Source: Pseudomonas sp. N040 (GTDB taxonomy: Bacteria; Pseudomonadota; Gammaproteobacteria; Pseudomonadales; Pseudomonadaceae). From it: a stretch of DNA of 64,000 nt. The translations under genes and the position numbers were made by a program. The stretch is from NCBI RefSeq assembly GCF_015637705.1, contig NZ_JADOBE010000002.1, forward strand, positions 167,397 through 231,396, written 5' to 3'. Below, piece by piece: positions 1 through 7,318 of the stretch; the stretch's first letter is position 1, and every line of letters starts with the position of its first letter. The notes beneath the pieces were generated by a model. It made no database searches. It saw only the letters and a list, made by a program, of their open reading frames with translations, and was not told where the DNA came from.

Positions 1-45
1 CAGCGCCAGCAACAGGAGCAGCAGCGCCAGCTTAGACCGATTCAT
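1..45 (-). CDS. Partial CDS, N-terminus of a membrane or exported protein
   Basis: An ATG at position 45 (minus strand) opens a frame running off the window edge. The 15 visible residues read MNRSKLALLLLLLAL, a basic start followed by a leucine-rich hydrophobic stretch, as in a signal peptide or first membrane helix. It overlaps the end of the upstream symporter gene by 14 bases, so it is probably translationally coupled to it and part of the same arsenosugar-type operon. Such clusters often carry a TVP38/TMEM64-like membrane protein, but identity cannot be settled from 15 residues. Confidence 0.5.
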   Translation of the reverse strand, partial: MNRSKLALLLLLLAL

Positions 46-1444
46 GGGCGGCCCCGCTCGGCTGCGCAGCGCTGGCAGGCAGCAGGCCCGCCAGCAGGTA
101 GGCCGCAGTGCAGAGCAACAGGCCATAGAGGTTGGTGCCGAGCAGCAAGGCATATTTGCCGCTACCGATGGCCCAGCCCGCGGGTATCCAGTCCAGTGTC
201 AGCGCGACGCCGAGCAGCAGGCCGGTCCAGAAGCTCAGGTGAAAACCCAGCCGGGTCGGCCGCACCAGGCCGTGCAGGACGAACACCGGCGCCAGGCCGA
301 TGACCATGGTGCCGCTGATGGTGGTGGCCTTGAGGATATCGGTACCCGCCAGCATCGGCAGGTTACCCAGCACGGCAAAGCTGACCATGGCGGCGATGCC
401 CACGCCGATGGCCTTCTGCCCCAGGTCGCGCCCGGCCAGCCGCGGCAACTCGCGGCCGGCCAGCTTGGCCAGGCTGGAAAAGGTTGAGTCCAGGGTGGAG
501 CCGGCAGCCGAGACCATCACCACCGTCATCACCAGCAGGGCCACCACGCCCATCGACTTGGCCAGTGCCGCCGGCACATTGTCGCCGGCGGCGATGCCCG
601 CCAGGCTGGCGTGCACGCCGATCAGGCTGAACGCCAGAATCGCCAGGAAACCCAGCACCCCAGCCAGCACGAAGGAACGGCGCATGCTGCGTTCATCGCT
701 GATGAAGCCGCGGTCGGTCAGCACCGGATCGTGAAACGGGTAGCTGAACACCTGCAGGCCGGCCACCAGCAGCAGATCGACCCCGGCATCCAGGCGCCAG
801 TGGCTGGTGCTGGCCAGTTCGGCAACGCTGTGCTGCGGCAGCACCAGGCCGAGCACCCAGAGCAGCGCGATGAGGAAGATCGCGGCCTGCGCGGCATCGG
901 TGATGATCGAGCTGCGCAGCCCGCCGCGCAGGCTGTAGGCCAGGGTCACCGCGGTGAACAGCAAAGCGGCGCCAATGAAGCCGGCGCTGCCGGACGCGCC
1001 GTAATAGCCGCCGACCACCGCGGTGTTGCTCCACACCTCGTTGAACAGGCGGATCAGGATCGCCGCCGTGAACGCCAGCGCCGCCGCCCGCCCGTAGTGG
1101 CTGGTCAGAAAGCTGACCAGGCCGGTGGCGGCGAAGCGCCGGCGCAAGCGGTAGATGACGAAACCGGCCAGCGGAATCGACAGCCAGTAGGTGGCATACG
1201 CCAGGCCGCCGACCAGCCCATAGCTGGCCCCGAGGTTGGCGGCATTGGTCACCGACTTGGCAAATATCCAGCTGATGAAGATGCTCGAGGTCAGCAACCA
1301 GGGCGCCGCGCTGCGGCCCTGTGCATCCTCGCCATGGAAAAACCCGCCGATAGTCACCGTCCGCGGTGACAGGGCATACATCAGCACACCGTACACCAGC
1401 AGAAAACCCCAGAAAAAAATCCCGATCAGGCCCGTCGCTTCCAT
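32..1444 (-). CDS. Sodium:solute symporter (SSS family) of the arsenosugar-type cluster
   Basis: The 470-residue protein is almost wholly hydrophobic, with about 12-13 predicted membrane helices, normal for the sodium:solute symporter family. Family-like motifs are SLRGGLRSSIITDAAQ near residues 171-186 and the Ser/Asp-rich SAAGSTLDSTFS near 313-324, where the family places its sodium site. It should couple sodium entry to uptake of a small solute across the inner membrane. It lies 10 bases after the ArsS-like radical SAM gene on the same strand and overlaps the next gene, so an operon is likely. The context suggests transport of a precursor or product of that pathway; the solute is inference. 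Confidence 0.8.
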   Translation of the reverse strand: MEATGLIGIFFWGFLLVYGVLMYALSPRTVTIGGFFHGEDAQGRSAAPWLLTSSIFISWIFAKSVTNAANLGASYGLVGGLAYATYWLSIPLAGFVIYRLRRRFAATGLVSFLTSHYGRAAALAFTAAILIRLFNEVWSNTAVVGGYYGASGSAGFIGAALLFTAVTLAYSLRGGLRSSIITDAAQAAIFLIALLWVLGLVLPQHSVAELASTSHWRLDAGVDLLLVAGLQVFSYPFHDPVLTDRGFISDERSMRRSFVLAGVLGFLAILAFSLIGVHASLAGIAAGDNVPAALAKSMGVVALLVMTVVMVSAAGSTLDSTFSSLAKLAGRELPRLAGRDLGQKAIGVGIAAMVSFAVLGNLPMLAGTDILKATTISGTMVIGLAPVFVLHGLVRPTRLGFHLSFWTGLLLGVALTLDWIPAGWAIGSGKYALLLGTNLYGLLLCTAAYLLAGLLPASAAQPSGAAHESV

Positions 1445-1454
1445 TATCTATCCC

Positions 1455-2426
1455 CTATTCCTTGAGTGCGCCACCACAGCTCGAGCCCTGCCCGGCGGTG
1501 CAGGCATAGCAATGGTCGCGGGTCACGATGGGCCGGCCGTCCAGGCTGGCGCTGCGCAGCAGGTCGCGCAGGTGCGCGCGCTGGCGGCCGATCAGCGCCG
1601 GCATCGGCAGGTCGAGCATCTGGTTGAAGTCGCAGTCATACAGGTAGCCCTGCCAGTCGACGCTGACCAGGCTGCGGCACATCACCGTTTCCAGGTTTTC
1701 CGCTCGATAACTGTCGCGCAGCAGTTGCATGTACTGGTTGAAGCCGCCCTGGCTGACCAGGGTGCTGCCGAAGCGCGCGATCGGCTGGTTGGTGATGGTC
1801 AGCAGATGGTTGAAGCGGATGCCGAAGTCCTCGGCCAGGTGCGCCTTGTAGTCGGCTTCCAGTTGCGCCTGCGGTGGCGGCAGGCTCGGCCCCTGCGGGT
1901 TGTACACCAGATTCAGGATCAGGCCGCTGCCGTCGCTGCCATAACCCAGGCGGTTGAGCGCCTGCAATCCGGCAATGCTCGCGGCGAACACCCCGTCGCC
2001 GCGCTGGCGGTCGACATTGGCCCGCGCATAGCACGGCAGCGAGGCGCTGATTTCCACGCCCTGCGCGGCGAGGAAGTCGGCCAGGTCCTCCTGGCCCGGC
2101 TCGCCGAGGATGGTCAGGTTGCAGCGATCGATCACCCGCAGGCCGGCCTGGCGCGCATGCCGGACCAGCTCGCGAAAGCGCGGGTGCAGCTCCGGTGCGC
2201 CGCCGGTGAGGTCGAGAGTCTGCACCCTGTGGCAGTCGAGTACCTGCAGCAGCAGCGCCAGGCTCTCGTCGGTCATTGCCTCGCTGCGGGTCGGCCCGGC
2301 GTTGACATGGCAGTGCAGGCAGCGCTGGTTGCAGCGGTAGGTGAGATTGACCTGCAGCGCTTGCAGCGGGCCGCGCGCAAGGGCGGGGAAACCGAGGGCA
2401 TCAAGCAGGGGCAAGGTGGCATGCAT
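1455..2426 (-). CDS. arsS: Arsenosugar biosynthesis-type radical SAM protein (ArsS-like)
   Basis: The 323-residue protein has the radical SAM cluster motif C-x3-C-x2-C at C32, C36 and C39 (RCNQRCLHC). A Cys-rich C-terminus with C306, C309 and C317 (CYACTAGQGSSCGG) suggests an auxiliary cluster. Length and both Cys sets match the ArsS/DUF3641 family, which is proposed to transfer the 5'-deoxyadenosyl group of SAM to dimethylarsenite, giving the precursor of arsenosugars. It is divergent from two small glycosyltransferases of the kind found in the same clusters. The assignment rests on family resemblance. No arsenic methyltransferase (ArsM) is visible in this window, so the full pathway is not demonstrated. 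Confidence 0.8.
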   Translation of the reverse strand: MHATLPLLDALGFPALARGPLQALQVNLTYRCNQRCLHCHVNAGPTRSEAMTDESLALLLQVLDCHRVQTLDLTGGAPELHPRFRELVRHARQAGLRVIDRCNLTILGEPGQEDLADFLAAQGVEISASLPCYARANVDRQRGDGVFAASIAGLQALNRLGYGSDGSGLILNLVYNPQGPSLPPPQAQLEADYKAHLAEDFGIRFNHLLTITNQPIARFGSTLVSQGGFNQYMQLLRDSYRAENLETVMCRSLVSVDWQGYLYDCDFNQMLDLPMPALIGRQRAHLRDLLRSASLDGRPIVTRDHCYACTAGQGSSCGGALKE

Positions 2427-2645
2427 AGGGTTCTACTCTGGGAAACTGCTCATTGGAGTCGTGACAGGCGCCAGCGTTACAGGGGCCGGCAAGACCAGCT
2501 GGTGCGGCTCCGGCTGCGCCGTGCGCACAGGAGCTTTATAGCGTGAAAAGCCAAAACACCGGATGATTGGCAGACAGCCCTTTTGTAACAAATGCCCGGG
2601 CTGGATGTCCTTGGGAGACCCACCGCAGATGCCCGGGAGAGAAGC
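2427..2645. promoter_or_regulatory. Divergent intergenic region between arsS-like gene and glycosyltransferases
   Basis: These 219 bases separate the minus-strand radical SAM/symporter genes from the plus-strand glycosyltransferase pair, so they must hold promoters for both. I saw no convincing ArsR-type inverted repeat and no clear -35/-10 pair. A good Shine-Dalgarno run (GGGAGAG) lies just before the GTG at 2646 and decides that start over an ATG at 2592. Confidence 0.45.
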
Positions 2646-3347
2646 GTGACCGCCAGCCATAGCCGCGACACCGCGACTGTCATTACGCCCTGCCTGGTGC
2701 TGCTGTGCAAGCACCCGGCTCCCGGCCACTCGAAACAGCGCCTGGCCAGCCAGATCGGCCGCCTGCCGGCGCTGACAATAGCCCGCTTGCTGCTCGACTG
2801 TGCGCTGGAAGACCTGCGGCAGTGGCCGGGAGCGCGGGTAATTGCCCCGGATCAGGCGCACGACCTGGCCTGGGCACAGGCAGTCTGCCCGCCAGCCTGG
2901 GTGCTGGCGCAGGGCGAAGGCAACCTGGGGCAGCGCCTGAATGCCCTGGACCGGGCGTTGCGCGCGCGCGGCGAGCAGCGCCTGCTGTACATCGGCAGCG
3001 ACTGTCCGGCGCTGCGGCCAGCCGACTATGCGCGGGTGGCGCAGCTGCTCGAGTCCTGCGACAGCGTGCTGCTCGGGGCGCGCGACGGTGGCGTGGTTTT
3101 GCTGGCCTCCAACCGGCCGTGGCCGGACCTCAGCCAGCTGCCGTGGAGTACCGCGCAGCTGGGTGAGGCCCTGGCCGCTTGCTGCGTGGCCGCAGGGCAC
3201 TCGCTGCACGTGGCAGGCGAACTGTTCGATATCGACCAGCAGGAGGATCTGGCGCTGCTGGGCGACGGCCTGGCCGGGGATAACCGCCCCGCCCGGCGCG
3301 CCCTGCTCGCCGCCCTGCCCGCGCTGGGGATCGCCGCACATGCCTGA
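2646..3347 (+). CDS. TIGR04282/DUF2064-type glycosyltransferase (arsenosugar cluster)
   Basis: The protein has 233 residues from the GTG at 2646, which is preceded by GGGAGAG; an in-frame ATG at 2592 would add 18 poorly conserved-looking residues. It shows the K-x-P-x-P-G-x-x-K-x-R-L pattern near the N-terminus (CKHPAPGHSKQRL) and a GSDCP motif at the putative nucleotide-sugar site, both typical of the small DUF2064 glycosyltransferases. In arsenosugar-type clusters this family is proposed to act on the sugar moiety. The stop codon overlaps the start of the next gene by 8 bases, so the pair is probably translationally coupled. Confidence 0.8.
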   Translation: MTASHSRDTATVITPCLVLLCKHPAPGHSKQRLASQIGRLPALTIARLLLDCALEDLRQWPGARVIAPDQAHDLAWAQAVCPPAWVLAQGEGNLGQRLNALDRALRARGEQRLLYIGSDCPALRPADYARVAQLLESCDSVLLGARDGGVVLLASNRPWPDLSQLPWSTAQLGEALAACCVAAGHSLHVAGELFDIDQQEDLALLGDGLAGDNRPARRALLAALPALGIAAHA

Positions 3348-4089
3348 CACCCCGGCCAATCTGCGCATATCCGCCCCGCCCATCAGCCTGGTGATTCCCT
3401 GCTACCGCGACGAAGCCAGCCTGGCCCGGCTGCTCGCGCAGCTGCGCCAATTGCCTGCCAGCAGCGCGCAGGAACTGCAGATCATCGTGGTGGATGCGGC
3501 ACGCAATCCGGCCTGCCAGCAGCTGTGCGGGCAATATGCCGCGCAGTGGCTTGGCGCCCAGCCGTGCCGCGGCGAACAGCTGCGCCTGGGTGCGGCCCAG
3601 GCGCAACATGCGCTGCTCTGGTTCCTGCATGCCGACGCGCAGCTGCAGGGCGATCCGCTGGTGCAGCTCCGCGCGGCACTGGCCGGCGGCGCCGTCGCTG
3701 GCTATTTCGACTTTCGCTTTGCCGGACCCGGCTGCTGGCAGGGCCGCCTGCTCGAACGGCTGACCAACTGGCGTACCCGCTTCGGCATCCCCTATGGCGA
3801 TCAGGGGTTGTTTGCCACGCGCACGGCCTACTTCGGCAGCGGGCAGCACAGTCCGTGGCCGCTGTTCGAGGAGGTGGAGCTGGTGCGCCAGCTGCGCCGG
3901 CACGGCCGCCTGGTCCGCCTCGCGCAGGGCCTGCAGGTCGATCCGCGGCGCTGGCAACGCGATGGCTGGTGGCGCCGTTCGCTGCGCAATCGCCTGCTGG
4001 CCGCGGCCTTCATGCTCGGCGTGCCGGCCAGCCGGCTGGCGCACTGGTACACCCCGCGCAAGCCTGCTGCGCGGCCTGCCGATCGGTAG
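3340..4089 (+). CDS. TIGR04283-type family 2 glycosyltransferase (arsenosugar cluster)
   Basis: The 249-residue protein opens its catalytic domain with SLVIPCYRDEASLARLL, a GT-A fold start. It carries FLHADAQL where GT2 enzymes have their metal-binding D-x-D, and WRTRFGIPYGDQGLF in the acceptor region. These match the TIGR04283 family found next to ArsS and DUF2064 proteins. The ATG overlaps the end of the preceding glycosyltransferase gene. It probably works with that partner to build or attach a sugar on an arsenical or phosphonate-like acceptor; the true acceptor is inferred from neighbours only. Confidence 0.8.
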   Translation: MPDTPANLRISAPPISLVIPCYRDEASLARLLAQLRQLPASSAQELQIIVVDAARNPACQQLCGQYAAQWLGAQPCRGEQLRLGAAQAQHALLWFLHADAQLQGDPLVQLRAALAGGAVAGYFDFRFAGPGCWQGRLLERLTNWRTRFGIPYGDQGLFATRTAYFGSGQHSPWPLFEEVELVRQLRRHGRLVRLAQGLQVDPRRWQRDGWWRRSLRNRLLAAAFMLGVPASRLAHWYTPRKPAARPADR

Positions 4090-4154
4090 TACGGGGGCAA
4101 CCCGCGTACCGATTGCCCGGCAAACGTGCACCCGCCCTACGCGTCAGCTCGTGC

Positions 4155-5303
4155 CTACAAGCCCATCTGCTTGCTGATGATCTCGTTCATCACTTCGCGG
4201 GTGCCGCCACCGATCGAGAGGATGCGGTTGTCGCGGTACAGCCGCTCGACCAGGCTCTCGCGCATGAAGCCCATGCCGCCGAGGATCTGCGTGGCGTCGT
4301 AGGTGATGCGGTCGGACACGTCGGTGGCGAAGTTCTTGGCCATCGAGATTTCCTTGATCACGCTCTTGCCGGCCGCCATCTTCGCCGCCTGCCGGTAGGT
4401 GAATTCACGGGACACCTCCAGCTGGGTGGCCATCTCGGCCAGGCGGTGCTTGAGCACCTGGAACTTGCCGATCGGCTTGCCGAACGCTTCACGCTCCCTG
4501 GCCCACTTCAGCGACTCTTCCAGCGCCAGCTGGGAGGTCATGTTGGCCATGATCGCCAACGACAGCCGCTCGCTCTGGAAATTGGCCATGATCCCGGCAA
4601 AGCCCATGTTCTCCACGCCGATCAGGTTGTCGACCGGCACCTTGCAGTCGTCGAAGAACAGTTCAGCAGTATCCGACGCCCACCAGCCCATCTTCTTCAG
4701 CGAACGGCCGACGCTGAAGCCAGGCGTGCCCTTCTCGATCAGCAGCAGGCTGACCCCGCCGAAGCCGTCGCCACCGGTGCGCACCGCCACGGTGTAGAAG
4801 TCGGCCCGTACACCGCTGGTGATGAAGGTCTTGCTGCCGGTCACCCGGTAGCAATCACCCTCGCGCACCGCGCGGGTCTTCAGGCTGGCCACGTCGGAAC
4901 CGCCGGAAGGCTCGGTGACCGCCAGCGCCATGATCTTCTCGCCGGCCAGCACCTGCGGCACCACGCGGTCGCGCAGCGCCGGCCTGGCCCACTTGAGCAC
5001 CGGCGGCATGCCGATATCCAGCGAACCAAGCCCGGCGACCAGACCACCGGAACCACAGCGCATCAGTTCCTCGCTGGCCGCCACCTTGGCAAACAGGTCG
5101 CCTTCATAGCTGCCGCCGTACTGCTCGGGATAGCCGATGCCGAGGATGCCGGCCGCACCGGCCTTCTGGTACAACTCGCGGGGAAACGCTTCGGCCTCCT
5201 CCCACTCGCAGATGTGCGGCAGGATTTCACGCTCGACAAAGCGGCGGACCGTGTCGCGGACCAGCTGGTGTTCGGCGTTGAAATATTCCTGGCAGGCGCT
5301 CAT
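4155..5303 (-). CDS. Acyl-CoA dehydrogenase
   Basis: The 382-residue protein fits the acyl-CoA dehydrogenase family in length and layout, with the flavin/substrate signature ALAVTEPSGGSDVAS at about 127-141 and a C-terminal GGMGFMRESLVERLYRD block. It should oxidise an acyl-CoA to the 2-enoyl-CoA, passing electrons to ETF. At the C-terminus the canonical catalytic Glu context (Y-E-G-T) is replaced by I-G-G-G-T near 364-368, so the base must sit elsewhere, as in the isovaleryl-CoA and long-chain subfamilies. The gene stands alone, with a palindromic operator 33 bases upstream. The substrate is unknown. Confidence 0.88.
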   Translation of the reverse strand: MSACQEYFNAEHQLVRDTVRRFVEREILPHICEWEEAEAFPRELYQKAGAAGILGIGYPEQYGGSYEGDLFAKVAASEELMRCGSGGLVAGLGSLDIGMPPVLKWARPALRDRVVPQVLAGEKIMALAVTEPSGGSDVASLKTRAVREGDCYRVTGSKTFITSGVRADFYTVAVRTGGDGFGGVSLLLIEKGTPGFSVGRSLKKMGWWASDTAELFFDDCKVPVDNLIGVENMGFAGIMANFQSERLSLAIMANMTSQLALEESLKWAREREAFGKPIGKFQVLKHRLAEMATQLEVSREFTYRQAAKMAAGKSVIKEISMAKNFATDVSDRITYDATQILGGMGFMRESLVERLYRDNRILSIGGGTREVMNEIISKQMGL

Positions 5304-5335
5304 TGGGCATCTCCGATAATGACTGGAGATACATT

Positions 5336-5353
5336 ACCAAGCGCTTGCTTGGT
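5336..5353. promoter_or_regulatory. Palindromic operator candidate upstream of acyl-CoA dehydrogenase
   Basis: The 18-base sequence has arms ACCAAGC and GCTTGGT around a GCTT centre, 33 bases before the dehydrogenase ATG. TetR-family regulators of acyl-CoA metabolism often bind CAAGC...GCTTG sites of this shape near the promoter. No regulator gene is adjacent, so the protein that binds here is unknown. Confidence 0.5.
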
Positions 5354-5388
5354 TAGCAAAGCGGCACTCTGGCCATGCAGCAGGCCAT

Positions 5389-6003
5389 TTATGTCCGTTG
5401 CTCACCCAGGCGGGCGACCCGCAGCAGCTCGCGGGTCATCATCAAGGACAGCCCCCACAGGCGCGCCCCGCCCAGATCGATGCAGGGCGCCGGTATGCGC
5501 AGACCGGCTACTTTCCAGGTGAGTGTCTGCCGCCTGAGCGGATCGGTCAGCCAGGACAAAGGCACCCAGTGCAGTTCGGCGGCCTCGATCCCAGGCTTAA
5601 GCGCCAGCGCCCGCGGCGTGTGATAGACATAGGGCGAAACCACCATGGGCAGCGGTCGGGCATGCTCTCTGGTCAACAGGTCCGATAACCGGCCAATCGG
5701 TTCGACCCGCCCAGCGGGGTCAAAGCCGGTCTCTTCGTGCAACTCGCGCAAGGCTGCGGCGCGGGTGCTGGCATCATCGCGCGCCACCCTGCCACCAGGG
5801 AAAGAAACATGCCCCGACCAGGGATCACCGTGGCGCTCGGCCCGTTTCATCATCAACACCACCGGCTCATCACGGCTGGCATTGGGGTCGCTATCGGCCA
5901 ACAGCAACACGACGCCGCAGCGCCTGACCCAGCGCCGACCGGGAATCCGCCGGGGCGAGTGGTCCTGCAGGGCAGCGGCAATCCGGTCAATCGTGTTGGG
6001 CAT
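5389..6003 (-). CDS. Nudix hydrolase, CoA pyrophosphatase-like
   Basis: The 204-residue protein contains a Nudix box, GGRVARDD then RELHEETG at 86-93, preceded by WSGHVSFPGG near 62-71, which resembles the CoA-specific extension (UPF0035) of NudL/YeaB hydrolases. The first acidic position of the box is Asp rather than Glu. Likely reaction: hydrolysis of CoA or acyl-CoA to phosphopantetheine and 3',5'-ADP, with Mg or Mn. It ends 85 bases upstream of the divergent-looking operator of the acyl-CoA dehydrogenase and follows recR by 8 bases, so it may be the distal gene of the recR operon. Confidence 0.82.
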   Translation of the reverse strand: MPNTIDRIAAALQDHSPRRIPGRRWVRRCGVVLLLADSDPNASRDEPVVLMMKRAERHGDPWSGHVSFPGGRVARDDASTRAAALRELHEETGFDPAGRVEPIGRLSDLLTREHARPLPMVVSPYVYHTPRALALKPGIEAAELHWVPLSWLTDPLRRQTLTWKVAGLRIPAPCIDLGGARLWGLSLMMTRELLRVARLGEQRT

Positions 6004-6011
6004 GGCCGGAT

Positions 6012-6611
6012 TCAGCTGCCCATCGGCCGGCGACCCGCCAATGCATGGGCCAGGGTGCCACCGTCGACCAGTTCCAGCTCACCGCCCAGCGGCACGCCGT
6101 GGGCAATGCGGGTCATGGCCAGTGGTTTGCCGGCCAGCATCTGCGCGATGTAGTGGGCGGTCGCCTCGCCCTCGACGGTCGGGTTGGTGGCCAGGATGAT
6201 CTCGCTGAAACTGCCGGCCTCGATGCGCGCAAGCAGCTCCGGAATGCCGATGGCTTCCGGACCCAGGCCATCCAGCGGCGACAGGTGCCCCTTGAGCACG
6301 AAGTAGCGGCCGCGGTAGCCGGTCTGCTCGACCGCGAACACGTCCAGCGGACCTTCCACCACGCAGAGGATGCTGTCGTCGCGGCGCGGGTCGGCGCACA
6401 CCGAACACAGGTCGTCCTCGCTGAGGGTCCGGCAGCGCTGGCAATGCCCCACCCCTTCCATGGCCGCGGTCAGCGCCTGGGCCAGGCGCAGCCCGCCGTT
6501 GCGGTCACGCTCCAGCAGTTGCAAGGCCATGCGCTGCGCGGTCTTCTGCCCGACACCGGGAAGCGTGCGCAGGGAATCTATCAGTTGGCGGATCAGCGGG
6601 CTGAAGCTCAT
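6012..6611 (-). CDS. recR: Recombination mediator RecR
   Basis: The 199-residue protein has the normal RecR length and domain order: a helix-hairpin-helix ([13 protein letters not shown]) near 17-29, a C4 zinc finger at C57, C60, C69 and C72, and a Toprim domain. With RecF and RecO it loads RecA onto SSB-coated gaps during recombinational repair. It lies downstream of ybaB and dnaX, the usual dnaX-ybaB-recR order, but here the gap to ybaB is widened to 363 bases by repeats, which may weaken co-transcription. Confidence 0.96.
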   Translation of the reverse strand: MSFSPLIRQLIDSLRTLPGVGQKTAQRMALQLLERDRNGGLRLAQALTAAMEGVGHCQRCRTLSEDDLCSVCADPRRDDSILCVVEGPLDVFAVEQTGYRGRYFVLKGHLSPLDGLGPEAIGIPELLARIEAGSFSEIILATNPTVEGEATAHYIAQMLAGKPLAMTRIAHGVPLGGELELVDGGTLAHALAGRRPMGS

Positions 6612-6974
6612 GGGGAGTTACCTGGATGATTCGTGGAAGCTGCGCTACAGCTGGTTATTCCCTCGCCCCACCGGGGAGAGGGTCAGGCAGAGGGGCACAC
6701 TGCATCAGTCCCAAAGCCCCTCTCCCCAGCCCTCTCCCGCAAGCGGGAGAGGGGGTGATCCAGGCAACCCGTAACAGGTGAATAGCCATACAACGGCATC
6801 GCGAGCAAGCTCGCTCCTACCGGTTCACACCGTCTATCCACACGGTGCGAGTGGTGATCAGATGGCGTGCAGGACAAGGCGCGGACTGGCACGGGCAGCG
6901 GAGTTTACTGAGTGTAAATGAGCATGCCCGGGCCAGTCCGCAACGCAGTCATGTGCGCCAGCTGGACGCCACGT
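6612..6974. repeat. Repeat-rich intergenic region between ybaB and recR
   Basis: There is no credible gene here. Three separate palindromic elements are visible: a perfect 24-base palindrome CCCTCTCCCGC-AA-GCGGGAGAGGG at 6730-6753; a REP core at 6798-6820; and a longer element with inverted arms GCGGACTGGC (6881-6890) and GCCAGTCCGC (6932-6941) around GAGTTTACTGAGTGTAAATGA. Such dispersed elements accumulate in Pseudomonas intergenic spaces. Their location inside a normally tight operon is the notable point. Confidence 0.7.
6798..6820. repeat. REP element, single copy
   Basis: The sequence contains GCGAGCAAGCTCGCTCCTAC, the typical Pseudomonas REP core with a CGAGC/GCTCG stem. The same family, with GCCAGC variants, recurs as paired copies at 51018-51079 and 53819-53879 in this window. 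Confidence 0.75.
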
Positions 6975-7301
6975 TCAGAAGGGCATTTTGAAGCCGGGGG
7001 GGAGCTGCATCCCCGCGGTCATCCCGGCCATCTGCGACTGGCTGTTGGCCTCGATCTTGCGCACCGCATCGTTCACCGCGGCAGCGATCAGGTCTTCGAG
7101 GATTTCCTTGTCTTCCTGCATCAGGCTGTCGTCTAGGCTGACGCGCTTGACGTCATGCCGGCCGGTCATCACCACGCTGACCAGCCCGGCGCCGGACTGG
7201 CCGGTGACTTCGGCGTTCGCCAGTTCTTCCTGCATCTTCTGCATTTTTTCCTGCATCTGCTGGGCCTGTTTCATCAGACCGGCCATGCCACCTTTCATCA
7301 T
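6975..7301 (-). CDS. ybaB: YbaB/EbfC family nucleoid-associated protein
   Basis: The 108-residue protein has a methionine- and lysine-rich N-terminal helix ([20 protein letters not shown]), then an acidic amphipathic core and a short C-terminal tail, the whole family layout. YbaB/EbfC forms tweezer-shaped dimers that bind DNA. The gene is 17 bases downstream of dnaX and certainly in the same operon, a placement conserved across many bacteria. Confidence 0.95.
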   Translation of the reverse strand: MMKGGMAGLMKQAQQMQEKMQKMQEELANAEVTGQSGAGLVSVVMTGRHDVKRVSLDDSLMQEDKEILEDLIAAAVNDAVRKIEANSQSQMAGMTAGMQLPPGFKMPF

Positions 7302-7318
7302 TTTGCTGTTCCTCGGCG

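Noticed and set aside
2592..2645. Upstream ATG start for the first glycosyltransferase
   Set aside because: The extra 18 residues do not resemble the family start, while the GTG at 2646 has a well-placed Shine-Dalgarno sequence.
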